Source: JAQVSH01 sp964451605
GTDB taxonomy: Bacteria > Bacteroidota > Bacteroidia > Bacteroidales > UBA4181
Length of the DNA stretch: 42,657 nt
Assembly: GCA_964451605.1 (NCBI GenBank)
Contig: CAYVJA010000017.1
Coordinates: 1-42,657, forward strand
Reading direction: 5' to 3'
Shown: positions 32,596 to 40,183 of the stretch, in pieces
Layout: every line of letters begins with the position of its first letter
How positions within the stretch are numbered: the stretch's first letter is position 1
Translations under genes and position numbers: made by a program
The notes under the pieces: generated by a model
The model's input: the letters and a program-made list of their open reading frames with translations, nothing else
Told to the model about the DNA's origin: nothing
Database searches by the model: none

Positions 32596-32907
32596 TTATT
32601 TTTGGGCTGCCAGATCGGAGGGATCTTTCAGAATGGCAAATTTGTCGATCTTCACCTGAACATTGGGAGCAATCTCAATATGGACGTATTGATCGGCCAC
32701 CTCGGTAATTTTTCCGTAGAGCCCGCCGGTGGTTACTACCTTATCGCCTTTCGACAACGATTCGCGGTAATTCTTTAATTCTTTCTGGCGACGCATTTGG
32801 GGTCTGATCATAAAGAAGTAAAAGACCACGATAACCAGAATCAAAGGAAGAAACTGCACGAAAGGATTGCCTGCCTGCGCCTGTAAAAGAATCGTTGATA
32901 GTGTCAT
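32596..32907 (-). CDS. yajC: Preprotein translocase subunit YajC
   Basis: A 103-residue inner-membrane protein associated with SecDF. It has a single transmembrane helix (FVQFLPLILVIVVFYFFMIRPQMRRQKEL) followed by the cytosolic part with the family motif LSKGDKVVTTGGLYGKITEVADQYVHIEIAPNVQVKIDKFAI. The ATG at 32907 is preferred to one at 32931, which lies inside the promoter box. A -7 box at 32929-32936 allows expression independent of nusB. Confidence 0.93.
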   Translation of the reverse strand: MTLSTILLQAQAGNPFVQFLPLILVIVVFYFFMIRPQMRRQKELKNYRESLSKGDKVVTTGGLYGKITEVADQYVHIEIAPNVQVKIDKFAILKDPSDLAAQK

Positions 32908-32928
32908 AGTTGTATGGGTTAAGGAAAA

Positions 32929-32936
32929 CAAATGTA
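32929..32936 (-). promoter_or_regulatory. Promoter -7 box for yajC
   Basis: TACATTTG on the minus strand, an exact match 21 bp upstream of the yajC start, in the 57-bp gap after nusB. No good -33 element at the usual distance. Confidence 0.5.
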
Positions 32937-32964
32937 TAACAAAATTTCAAAAAATGGCCGTTTG

Positions 32965-33912
32965 CTATTTCTCAATCAACCCGCGGCCACGCTTCACGAT
33001 GGCTCCGGAAGCTTTGAGTTCGGCCGTGATTTTATCGAGAATTCCATTTACAAAGGTGCCGCTTCGGGGAGTAGAGTAAAACTTAGCCAACTCAATAAAC
33101 TCATTAAAGGTTACGCTCACGGGGATAGAGGGAAACTCTACCAACTCGGCGATGGCGGTTTGCATAATGATAATGTCCATAAATGCAATCCGCTCTAAAT
33201 CCCAGTTTTGGGTATGCTGCTCAATCAGGGCACGGTACTCTTTGCTGTTTGCCAATGTTTTACGGAAGAGAAGGGTGGCGTAATCGCGATCTTCTTCCTC
33301 CTTAAAGAGCGGGAAAATCTGCAGCGCTTTGCCGGGCGACTGCAATTTCAGGGTGCGGATAATCTGACTTAATACAAACTCGATGTCGTCGTTCCAGAAG
33401 ATGCTCAACTCTTCGAGACTTTCGAAAAGGACTGCCGATTCGGCGGCAATCTTGCCATAGAAATCGGACCAGAATTTTTGCGAGGCCTCAAAGTCGGTGA
33501 GGTCGCTCTGCATAAAGGTTTCGTATTCGGGGCTCTCGACCATAGCGTTATAGAGGGTACGCAACAATTCGGGATAGGGAGCCCAGTTTAATTTGCGTTC
33601 GGTAGTAAGGTTGGAGAGGGTCTTGCCCGAGGCGATCATTTCTATCATCGGGTCGTTAACCAGCCGGAGGTTGGGATTCAGATCGTTGTAGGTGGGGAGT
33701 TTTTTATTCCGGGCCTGTTCAATTTTCGCTTCAGCCAGATTTCGGATGGCCAGGGGGAGCAGAAGTAAAAATCCGTAGAGATCCTGGGTTTTCTGAATGC
33801 TGAAAAAGAGTTCTTTTTCGGAACGGGTAGGATCACGATCTTCCTGTGGAGTTGAGAAATACGCGTAAAGAACCTGAATAATCTTAATTCGTAACAGTCG
33901 GCGGCTGATCAT
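32965..33912 (-). CDS. nusB: Transcription antitermination factor NusB, long Bacteroidota form
   Basis: A 315-residue protein, about twice the usual NusB length. The N-terminus MISRRLLRIKIIQVLYAYFS and the C-terminal NusB domain (about 165-300; DRDYATLLFRKTLANSKEYRALIEQHTQNWDLERIAFMDIIIMQTAIAELVEFPSIPVSVTFNEFIELAKFYSTPRSGTFVNGILDKI) are clear, with an inserted helical middle typical of this phylum. NusB binds boxA RNA with NusE to prevent early termination in rRNA operons. The ATG at 33912 fits the conserved start; 33951 would run through the promoter region. Confidence 0.9.
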   Translation of the reverse strand: MISRRLLRIKIIQVLYAYFSTPQEDRDPTRSEKELFFSIQKTQDLYGFLLLLPLAIRNLAEAKIEQARNKKLPTYNDLNPNLRLVNDPMIEMIASGKTLSNLTTERKLNWAPYPELLRTLYNAMVESPEYETFMQSDLTDFEASQKFWSDFYGKIAAESAVLFESLEELSIFWNDDIEFVLSQIIRTLKLQSPGKALQIFPLFKEEEDRDYATLLFRKTLANSKEYRALIEQHTQNWDLERIAFMDIIIMQTAIAELVEFPSIPVSVTFNEFIELAKFYSTPRSGTFVNGILDKITAELKASGAIVKRGRGLIEK

Positions 33913-33958
33913 AAAAATGTATCTATATGAAGAACTTGTATGGCGACGCAAAGAAACG

Positions 33959-33966
33959 CAAAATTA
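33959..33966 (-). promoter_or_regulatory. Promoter -7 box for nusB
   Basis: TAATTTTG on the minus strand, an exact match 46 bp upstream of nusB and 13 bp from the oppositely directed box of the arginine operon. Confidence 0.45.
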
Positions 33967-33979
33967 TCAACAAAAACCC

Positions 33980-33987
33980 TATATTTG
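33980..33987 (+). promoter_or_regulatory. Promoter -7 box for the arginine operon
   Basis: TATATTTG is an exact -7 match, 45 bp upstream of the GNAT start at 34033. No clear -33 TTG; an arginine-repressor-type palindrome was not recognised here. Confidence 0.5.
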
Positions 33988-34032
33988 CCGTCGCTTTCTA
34001 GCAAAATATCGATTACTTATAGGGGTAGATTC

Positions 34033-34668
34033 ATGAAATTCAGGATTGAAGTAGCCGGCCCGCAGCATGTTCCTTATGCAGAGGAGATCTGTAAAGAGAT
34101 GGAGGACTCGGCAAGGGTTCGCGGAACGGGTATTGCCAAACGGTCGCCTGTGTACATTCAGGAAAAGATGAAACAGGGGAAGGCCGTTATCGCCTTGGAC
34201 GAAGCCAACAAGTTTGCCGGCTTCTCCTACATCGAAAGCTGGAGCCACGAGAAATTTGTGGCCAATTCGGGTCTGATTGTAAGGCCTGAGTACCGGAAAT
34301 CGGGATTAGCCCGCCGTATTAAGCGACAGATCTTTGAACTCTCCCGGAAAAAATATCCTCATGCCAAGATCTTCGGGATCACCACCAGTCTGGCAGTTAT
34401 GCGAATTAATTCGGAGTTGGGGTACAAGCCGGTTACCTTTTCAGAGCTGACGCAGGACGACACCTTCTGGAAGGGTTGTCAGGCCTGTCAAAACTACGAT
34501 ATTCTGTCGCGTAATAATTTTCGGATGTGTCTCTGTACCGCTATGCTGTACGATCCCAACAAGAAGCAGAGCCCCTTCGACTTTGTCCGGAAAATTAAGA
34601 TTCTGGAGCGTTTTCGACGCATATTTTCGGTGCAGTCGTCGAATAACAAGGAAGAGGGTCACGCCTGA
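34033..34668 (+). CDS. GNAT acyltransferase, probable N-acyl-glutamate synthase of arginine biosynthesis
   Basis: A 211-residue GNAT-fold acyltransferase. The acetyl-CoA-binding region is GLIVRPEYRKSGLARRIKRQIFELSRKKYP, followed by FGITTSLAVMRINSELGYKPVTFSELTQDDTFWKGCQAC. The C-terminal cysteine-rich stretch (CQACQNYDILSRNNFRMCLC) may bind metal. Lying 21 bp before argC, it most likely supplies the first step, acylation of glutamate. Bacteroides species are known to use N-succinyl intermediates (N-succinylornithine transcarbamylase), so the acyl donor could be acetyl- or succinyl-CoA; this cannot be told from sequence. The ATG at 34033 starts the domain. Confidence 0.75.
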   Translation: MKFRIEVAGPQHVPYAEEICKEMEDSARVRGTGIAKRSPVYIQEKMKQGKAVIALDEANKFAGFSYIESWSHEKFVANSGLIVRPEYRKSGLARRIKRQIFELSRKKYPHAKIFGITTSLAVMRINSELGYKPVTFSELTQDDTFWKGCQACQNYDILSRNNFRMCLCTAMLYDPNKKQSPFDFVRKIKILERFRRIFSVQSSNNKEEGHA

Positions 34669-34689
34669 GAGGTCATTAAACGACATACC

Positions 34690-35676
34690 ATGATAAAAGT
34701 AGGCATTATGGGAGGCGCCGGTTATACTGCCGGCGAATTGTTGCGTATTCTCCTCCATCACCCTAAGGTTTCGATTGCCTTTGTGCACAGCCACAGCCAT
34801 GCAGGTTCGGCTATTGCAGAGGTTCACCGTGATCTGCTGGGCGAAACCGAACTGCGGTTTACCGACACTCCGTTATTCCACGAAGCCGACGTACTGTTTC
34901 TTTGCAACGGTCACGGTAAGTCGCTTGAATTTCTGGAACAAACCGAACTTCCTGCCTCGGTTAAGATTATCGATCTGAGCCAGGACTTCCGTAACCAGCC
35001 CCTCTATTCGGGTGCGGGTGGCAATCGGCAGTTTGTGTACGGTTTGCCCGAATGGAATCGGGATGCCATTCGCGGTGCCGATAATATTGCCAATCCGGGC
35101 TGTTTTGCCACAGCCTTTCAGTTGGCTTTGCTGCCTTTGGCTGCCAATGGGTTGCTTGCCCATGAGGTACATGTTAACGGAATCACCGGTTCGACGGGGG
35201 CGGGACAGTCCTTGAGTGCCACCTCGCATTTCTCGTGGCGCAATAACAATATCTCTATTTATAAGCCCTTTTCTCACCAACATCTCAAAGAGGTACGGCG
35301 TCATCTGGAGATGGCTGCCCATGGGCCCGTTCCGGCGCTCAATTTTCTGCCGGTCCGGGGTAATTTTACCCGGGGTATCTTTCTTACGGCCTACACCTCC
35401 TGCGAATTATCGGCCGAGGCGCTTACTGCTCTCTATGCCGAATACTATCGCGATGCGGCATTTACCTTTCTTTCGGCTTCGACCCTCTCTATGAAAGAGG
35501 TGGTAAATACCAACAAATGCTTTGTACAGGTAGAGAAGTACGAAGATAAAGCTTTGATTACTTCCGTAATAGATAATTTAGTTAAGGGGGCATCCGGACA
35601 GGCCGTACAAAACATGAATCTTATGTTTGGCCTTGACGAAAAGGAGGGCCTCCATCTGAAACCCACCCTGTTTTAA
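34690..35676 (+). CDS. argC: N-acetyl (acyl)-gamma-glutamyl-phosphate reductase
   Basis: A 328-residue NADPH-dependent reductase making the glutamate semialdehyde intermediate of arginine synthesis. The nucleotide site is VGIMGGAGYTAGELLRILLHHP; catalytic Cys138 is in NIANPGCFATAFQLALLPL; VYGLPEWNR and the closing LVKGASGQAVQNMNLMFGLDE are typical. It lies between the GNAT gene (21 bp) and argD (11 bp). The enzyme is of the normal length for the family. Confidence 0.95.
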   Translation: MIKVGIMGGAGYTAGELLRILLHHPKVSIAFVHSHSHAGSAIAEVHRDLLGETELRFTDTPLFHEADVLFLCNGHGKSLEFLEQTELPASVKIIDLSQDFRNQPLYSGAGGNRQFVYGLPEWNRDAIRGADNIANPGCFATAFQLALLPLAANGLLAHEVHVNGITGSTGAGQSLSATSHFSWRNNNISIYKPFSHQHLKEVRRHLEMAAHGPVPALNFLPVRGNFTRGIFLTAYTSCELSAEALTALYAEYYRDAAFTFLSASTLSMKEVVNTNKCFVQVEKYEDKALITSVIDNLVKGASGQAVQNMNLMFGLDEKEGLHLKPTLF

Positions 35677-35687
35677 TTTACTGTGCT

Positions 35688-36827
35688 ATGGAATTATTCG
35701 ATGTCTATCCGCTGTTTGATCTGGAAATTACCCGGGGAGAGGGGTGTTATGTATTCGATTCGGAAGGGAACCGCTATCTGGATCTGTATGGAGGACATGC
35801 CGTTATATCGGTAGGCCACACCCATCCGCACTATGTCGGGGCCATTACAGAGCAGCTCGGGCAGTTAGGGTTTTACTCTAACTCAGTGAAAATGCCCGTT
35901 CAGAAACGGCTGTCGGATGCGCTGGGCCGTCTTTCGGGCTATAACGACTATTCCCTTTTTTTGATTAATTCGGGTGCCGAAGCCAACGAAAATGCGTTGA
36001 AGCTGGCCTCTTTCCATACGGGAAAAAGCCGCGTAATTGCCTTTCGCAAAGCATTTCACGGGCGAACCCACGGTGCGGTTACCGTAACCGATAACCCTTC
36101 GATTGTTGCGCCGATTAACCACAATGAGCATGTTACTTTTGTGCCGCTCAATGATCCTGCTGCGCTCGACGAGGCGCTCTCGGGAGGCGATATCTGTGCG
36201 GTGATTGTGGAGGGGATACAGGGATTGGCCGGTATCGAGATGCCCGATCCCGATTTCCTGGAGACTACAGCGGTTCTCTGCAAAAAACACGGAGCCATGC
36301 TGATTCTCGATGAGGTGCAATCGGGTTATGGCCGGACCGGAAAGTTCTTTGCTCACCAGTTCACCTCTATTCGGCCCGATCTGATTACAATGGCCAAGGG
36401 GATGGGCAACGGCTTTCCTATTGGCGGTGTGCTCATCTCACCGCAGTTCAAAGCCAAATATGGTTTGCTGGGTACAACCTTTGGAGGAAGCCCGCTGGCG
36501 TGCGCCGCTGCCCTCTCTGTGCTTGAGATTATGGAGCAGGAGGCGCTTATGGCCAATGCCGCTAAGGTGGGTGCGCATCTGATAGCCCAACTGCGAAACT
36601 TTTCTGAGATTAAGGAGGTTCGGGGTGTCGGCCTGATGCTGGGGCTAGACTTTGGTGAACCGATTTCGGCGCTCCGGAAACGGCTCATTTTCGACCAAAA
36701 AGTCTTTACCGGCGCATCTTCGAATAAAAATGTGATGCGTCTGCTTCCTCCGCTTAGTTTATCTATCGAACAGGCCGACCGGTTTCTGGAGGCTCTGCGT
36801 ACGGCTTTACAAAAAGGAATGCAATAA
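35688..36827 (+). CDS. argD: Acetylornithine (or succinylornithine) aminotransferase
   Basis: A 379-residue class III PLP-dependent aminotransferase. Blocks include YLDLYGGHAVISVGHTHPHYV, LINSGAEANENALKLASFHTGK, FHGRTHGAVTVTDNPS, LILDEVQSGYGRTGKFFAHQ and the PLP lysine K237 in ITMAKGMGNGFPIGG, then GTTFGGSPLACAAALSVLE. It converts the acylated semialdehyde to acylornithine. The stop shares a base with the argB start (TAATG), so translation is coupled. Confidence 0.94.
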   Translation: MELFDVYPLFDLEITRGEGCYVFDSEGNRYLDLYGGHAVISVGHTHPHYVGAITEQLGQLGFYSNSVKMPVQKRLSDALGRLSGYNDYSLFLINSGAEANENALKLASFHTGKSRVIAFRKAFHGRTHGAVTVTDNPSIVAPINHNEHVTFVPLNDPAALDEALSGGDICAVIVEGIQGLAGIEMPDPDFLETTAVLCKKHGAMLILDEVQSGYGRTGKFFAHQFTSIRPDLITMAKGMGNGFPIGGVLISPQFKAKYGLLGTTFGGSPLACAAALSVLEIMEQEALMANAAKVGAHLIAQLRNFSEIKEVRGVGLMLGLDFGEPISALRKRLIFDQKVFTGASSNKNVMRLLPPLSLSIEQADRFLEALRTALQKGMQ

Positions 36828-37618
36828 TGGTTACTCTCCTCAAAATCGGGGGCAACGTGCTTGATTCGCCCCAAACGCTTTCGTTTGTGCTCAATGCGTT
36901 TGCCGCTTTTCGTGAACCCGCCCTGTTGGTACACGGGGGTGGTAAGATTGCCAGCGAACTGATGCGAAAAATGGGCATCGAGCCGGTGATGGTCGACGGG
37001 CGTCGCATCACCGACAGCGCCACCCTCGATGTGGTAACCATGGTGTATGGCGGGTTAATCAACAAACAGTTGGTCGCCACTTTACAGGCAAAGGGGTGTA
37101 ATGCCATTGGCCTTACAGGGGCGGATGCCAATCTGATTCCTGCCCAAAAAAGGGCTGTCGGGGCGGTTGACTACGGCTTTGTAGGCGATTTGATTCCTTC
37201 CCGGATTGATGCCGGGCGGCTCAAGCTGCTGCTTGATGCCGGACTTACCCCTGTGCTTGCCCCGCTCACCCACGATGAGGCCGGATCGATGCTCAATACC
37301 AATGCCGATACCATTGCCTCGTCGGTAGCCGTGGCGCTTTCGCGCCTCTGCGAGGTGCGTCTGGTGTATTGTTTCGAGAAGAATGGAGTGCTTCGCAATC
37401 CCACCGACGACAGTTCGGTGATTCCTGAAATAGATGAAGCCCTTTTTGCAGAGTTGAAAGCTTCGGGAGCGGTTTCGGCCGGGATGATTCCCAAACTGGA
37501 TAATGCCTTTCAGGCGCTTTCTGCCGGGGTACGCGAAGTGGTCATCTGCGGCCCGGATGCCTTTCGTTCGGTAAATCCGGTTCAGGGAACCGTGATCAGA
37601 AAAAGCGATTCCGTTTAA
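36827..37618 (+). CDS. argB: Acetylglutamate (acylglutamate) kinase
   Basis: A 263-residue amino-acid kinase phosphorylating N-acylglutamate. The ATP and substrate sites are in LLKIGGNVLD, LLVHGGGKIASELMRKMG, GRRITDSATLDVVTMVYGG, NTNADTIASSVAVAL and GAVSAGMIPKLDNAFQAL. Length is normal for the arginine-insensitive form. It is the last gene of GNAT-argC-argD-argB; argG, argF and the deacylase are not in this window. Its last 23 bp overlap the convergent corA gene. Confidence 0.94.
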   Translation: MVTLLKIGGNVLDSPQTLSFVLNAFAAFREPALLVHGGGKIASELMRKMGIEPVMVDGRRITDSATLDVVTMVYGGLINKQLVATLQAKGCNAIGLTGADANLIPAQKRAVGAVDYGFVGDLIPSRIDAGRLKLLLDAGLTPVLAPLTHDEAGSMLNTNADTIASSVAVALSRLCEVRLVYCFEKNGVLRNPTDDSSVIPEIDEALFAELKASGAVSAGMIPKLDNAFQALSAGVREVVICGPDAFRSVNPVQGTVIRKSDSV

Positions 37619-38525
37619 AGTACCAGAAACCCACGGTTCCCAGGACCAGAATCAGCGAGACCACGGCACCAAATGCATAGGGCGACTCTTCGAGCCCGTT
37701 AAAAACATTCATTCCCAGCAGTCCCGATATCACATTGGGGAATGCCAGCATAATGGTAATCAGGGTGAGCCGTTTCATCACCACGTTCAGGTTATTGGAA
37801 ATCACCGAGGCGAAGGTATCCATTCGTCCGCTCTGGATGTCGCTGTACACCTTACAAATTTCGATAGCCTGCTTGTACTCAACGGTTACATCGTCGAGTA
37901 ACTCCTCGTTAATCTCCTCGTTGTTAATGAGCCGGGAGCGTTGTAATTTATTCAACAGCAATTCGTTCGATTTGAGAGAGGTCATAAAGAGTACCAAACA
38001 TTTCTCCATATCGAGCAGGCGGTGGAGGTCGCTGTTTTTGGCCGAACGTTCCAGTTCGTCCTCGATATCGTTGGTAAGCCGGTTAATCTCTTTGAGGTAC
38101 TTGAGGTAGAAGTTGGCCGAACTGTTAAAGAGCTGCAGTACAAAGTTGATTTTGTCGTCTAACCGGATATTCCGATTCTTGGTAGAGTAAATGATATCCT
38201 TTACCACCTCGTTCTCCTGCGAGCAGATGGTAATAATGGAGTGTAGCGAGATAAGGATACCCAGGGGGAGGGTATAGAAGGGAATCTCGCTCTCGAGATT
38301 GTAGATTGGGATTCGTAGAATCACCAGCATCCACCGCCCTTCCACCTCGGTACGGGCACGTTCGTCCGGGTCGAGAACGTCGCTGATTACGTAGTCGGGC
38401 ACCTTAAAGCGCTCAACCAGCATCTCAATCTCGTCGGGGCTTGGTGCGGAAATATCGATCCACGCATCTCTTTCGTACATTTTTACGGGCTTCAGCCCGT
38501 TTTGCTGCTTCCAGTATGTAATCAT
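37596..38525 (-). CDS. corA: CorA-family divalent cation (Mg2+) transporter
   Basis: A 309-residue membrane transporter. The N-terminal cytosolic part holds alternating helices (VKDIIYSTKNRNIRLDDKINFVLQLFNSSANFYLKYLKEINRLTNDIEDELE), and two C-terminal helices flank the selectivity motif GMN (271-273, LLGMNVFNG), ending YFKRNRFF. CorA forms pentameric Mg2+ (also Co2+/Ni2+) channels. It stands alone; upstream is the structured non-coding region, and its end overlaps argB. Confidence 0.93.
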   Translation of the reverse strand: MITYWKQQNGLKPVKMYERDAWIDISAPSPDEIEMLVERFKVPDYVISDVLDPDERARTEVEGRWMLVILRIPIYNLESEIPFYTLPLGILISLHSIITICSQENEVVKDIIYSTKNRNIRLDDKINFVLQLFNSSANFYLKYLKEINRLTNDIEDELERSAKNSDLHRLLDMEKCLVLFMTSLKSNELLLNKLQRSRLINNEEINEELLDDVTVEYKQAIEICKVYSDIQSGRMDTFASVISNNLNVVMKRLTLITIMLAFPNVISGLLGMNVFNGLEESPYAFGAVVSLILVLGTVGFWYFKRNRFF

Positions 38526-38540
38526 CGGTCAACTGTTTTT

Positions 38541-38810
38541 CAGGGTCACCAGATAGGTTGATTGTACTGTGCCACAAGGGCAGGTTACTGCACAATCTTA
38601 CGGGAAGGGAACCTTCAAAACAGAGAGTCCGGCGTTACGAAAGCGGCATAAAGAGAGACGCAAGCCGTAGCTTGGAACCGGGAGCGAAAAAATGTGGATT
38701 TTGTTATTCATGTACATCCGGTGTAAATGACGGATGCACAGCATGGAGAGCCTAAAGAGCAACCGTCAGGTTAGAAAATGAACTGTCTACTCGCAGGGCC
38801 GTCGTCCATG
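38541..38810 (+). ncRNA. Structured non-coding stretch resembling group II intron domain I (5' fragment)
   Basis: The 419-bp gap between corA and the next gene has no convincing coding frame but several hairpins: CAAGC-CGTA-GCTTG (38661-38674) and a long one at 38709-38745 with core CATCCG / CGGATG. By eye, the order CAGATAGG (38549-38556), AAAACAGAGAG, GAAAGCGG, a GCTTGGAACCGGGAGCG stretch, GCCTAAAGAGCAACCG and ACTCGCAG recalls the first part of Ll.LtrB-type group II introns. No reverse-transcriptase gene and no domain V hairpin follow, so it would be a truncated remnant. An unrelated structured RNA or leader is possible. The comparison is from memory. Confidence 0.35.
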
Positions 38811-38887
38811 GCAGGGGAATTTTTTGATTTGCGAAGGCAAAGGTAATCGATTTTCCAAAAAAACCACACCCCCCAAAAAAAGAAATT

Positions 38888-38895
38888 TATCTTTG
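38888..38895 (+). promoter_or_regulatory. Promoter -7 box for the CDP-glycerol transferase-like gene
   Basis: TATCTTTG is an exact -7 match 49 bp before the start at 38945, directly abutting the 32-nt repeat at 38896. No -33 TTG is seen. Confidence 0.45.
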
Positions 38896-38927
38896 TTGCG
38901 CGCAGCGCAGCACCAGAGCACTAGAAG
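38896..38927 (+). repeat. 32-nt repeat, copy 1 (TTGCGCG... family)
   Basis: Begins TTGCGCGCAGCGCA and ends AGAGCACTAGAAG. Copy 2 at 40056-40087 agrees at 27 of 32 positions in the same orientation; a 14-nt core recurs exactly at 42573-42586. The GCGC-GCGC core is self-complementary. It lies in the leader of the 38945 gene. Confidence 0.7.
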
Positions 38928-38944
38928 ACTAATTCACCATTCAA

Positions 38945-40024
38945 ATGGATTCCCAATACTTCGCCATCTTCATCACCAAGCACCTTTACTACCTTCCTCA
39001 ATATCTGCCTATTGCCGAAGAGCTGAAAAAGCGGGGCAGAACCTTTCTGTTTTTCTTAACCGGCGATGATGCTCCGGAGTTGATTGAAGTAGCTGTTCGC
39101 TATCTGAGCAAGGTGGGTTATGCCTATTGTGATTATGCCCGGAATCCGGTTTCGCTCTCCTGCACCCATATGATTTGCGGTGCCCATACCTTTCCTTCAC
39201 TTCCCATTCAGTTCCGGTTTGCTTCGCTGGTGGTTCACGGCATCGGTACCAAAGCGGGCAACTTCACACCCGAGCAGAACAAGTATGATATTCGCTTTGT
39301 TGAGGGCTCCTTCCGTGAACAACATCTGCGCGAACTCTATCCCGACCTGAAAACGGCGCTCTACAACGTGGGTTACGCCAAGCTCGACCCGGCCGTCAAT
39401 ATGCTCCCTGCCGGGAAGCAGCAGTTGTTAGAGAGGCTTCGGCTCGACAGCGGCAAGAAGAGCATCCTCTATGCGCCCACCTTTTACCCCAGCTCCATTG
39501 AGTACATGCCGCGCAACTTTCCCGCCGATTTTGGGAATTACAACCTGATTATTAAGCCCCATTTCTTCTCCTTTTCGAAACCGGCCTATCGGCATCATCT
39601 CAAAAAATTCCGCCACTGGGCCACCTTCCCCAATGTCTATTTTGCCGGCGTAGAGGATTTTGACCTCACACCCTACCTGGCACTGGCCGATTTACTGCTT
39701 ACCGACGAATCGTCGGCCATTTTCGAATTTGCCGCGCTCGACAAACCGGTTATCTGCAACCGAAACGTACGCTATCGCCTAATTTACCGCATCTTCCGCT
39801 CTAAAATCCGCAAACGGATGGAAGCCTCGCTCGACATCTTCCGCACCATAGCCACCAACGTCTTCACCTACCCCGAATTGGTAGAAAAGAGCCTTCTGGA
39901 AATAGAACATCCCGAACTCAACCACGCAATCCGCACAGAACTGAGCGAAAAAGTGATTGGCCCGGCCGACGGGAAGGTATCGGAGAGGATTGTGGATATA
40001 CTGGAAAAAGCGGTGCTCAAGTGA
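38945..40024 (+). CDS. CDP-glycerol glycerophosphotransferase-like protein (TagB/TagF family)
   Basis: A 359-residue probable cytosolic or membrane-peripheral GT-B-like transferase. Family blocks are VVHGIGTKAGNFTPEQ with H98 (compare HGT/HGxxxK in TagF), ILYAPTFYPSS, LIIKPHFFSFSKPAY with a second conserved His, and ALADLLLTDESSAIFEFAALDKPVICN (the CDP-glycerol-binding TDxSS). In Gram-positives these enzymes polymerise teichoic acids; in Gram-negative Bacteroidota homologues usually decorate capsule or O-antigen with polyol phosphates. No other glycan genes are nearby. The codons look richer in C-ending forms (ctc, ttc, acc, ccc) than those of neighbours, and the gene is bracketed by a 32-nt repeat, so lateral transfer or cassette insertion is possible. 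Confidence 0.78.
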   Translation: MDSQYFAIFITKHLYYLPQYLPIAEELKKRGRTFLFFLTGDDAPELIEVAVRYLSKVGYAYCDYARNPVSLSCTHMICGAHTFPSLPIQFRFASLVVHGIGTKAGNFTPEQNKYDIRFVEGSFREQHLRELYPDLKTALYNVGYAKLDPAVNMLPAGKQQLLERLRLDSGKKSILYAPTFYPSSIEYMPRNFPADFGNYNLIIKPHFFSFSKPAYRHHLKKFRHWATFPNVYFAGVEDFDLTPYLALADLLLTDESSAIFEFAALDKPVICNRNVRYRLIYRIFRSKIRKRMEASLDIFRTIATNVFTYPELVEKSLLEIEHPELNHAIRTELSEKVIGPADGKVSERIVDILEKAVLK

Positions 40025-40049
40025 TGCGCTGACGCGCGGTGCTCAAGTG
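40010..40049 (+). repeat. Direct repeat across the 3' end of the transferase gene
   Basis: GCGGTGCTCAAGTG occurs at 40010-40023, overlapping the stop codon, and again exactly at 40036-40049, a 26-bp period. This looks like a small tandem duplication. Confidence 0.65.
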
Positions 40050-40055
40050 CTCTTT

Positions 40056-40087
40056 TTGCGCGAAGCGCAGCATTAGAGCTCTTGAAG
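40056..40087 (+). repeat. 32-nt repeat, copy 2
   Basis: TTGCGCGAAGCGCAGC... ending GAGCTCTTGAAG, same orientation as copy 1 with five differences. It is followed directly by another palindrome, GAAGCGCT-TC-AGCGCTTC (40084-40101), and enclosed by AGTGCTCT (40046-40053) and AGAGCACT (40110-40117). Confidence 0.7.
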
Positions 40088-40116
40088 CGCTTCAGCGCTT
40101 CGATGCACCAGAGCAC

Positions 40117-40183
40117 TCGAAACACAAATGCGTTGATTCATCAGAGCCCAATGCTCTGGTGAATCAACGCATTTGTGTTTCGA
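40117..40183. repeat. Long hairpin (31-bp stem) overlapping the 3' end of recR
   Basis: The arms 40117-40147 and 40153-40183 (left arm begins TCGAAACACAAATGCGTTGA) are complementary over 31 bp with one G-T mismatch and a 5-nt loop (ccaat). There is no T-tract. The right arm contains the last codons and stop of recR (40164). It lies between convergent genes and could be a terminator or a folded mobile-element remnant. Confidence 0.75.

Noticed and set aside
38570..38720. Cobalamin riboswitch or RNase P RNA
   Set aside because: The conserved cores (for example the B12 box, or GAGGAAAGTCC) are not present in order, and no B12 gene follows.
38558..38755. A 65-codon open frame in the corA-to-transferase gap
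   Set aside because: It starts in the middle of hairpin-rich sequence and has no recognisable domain or promoter; the region looks like structured RNA.
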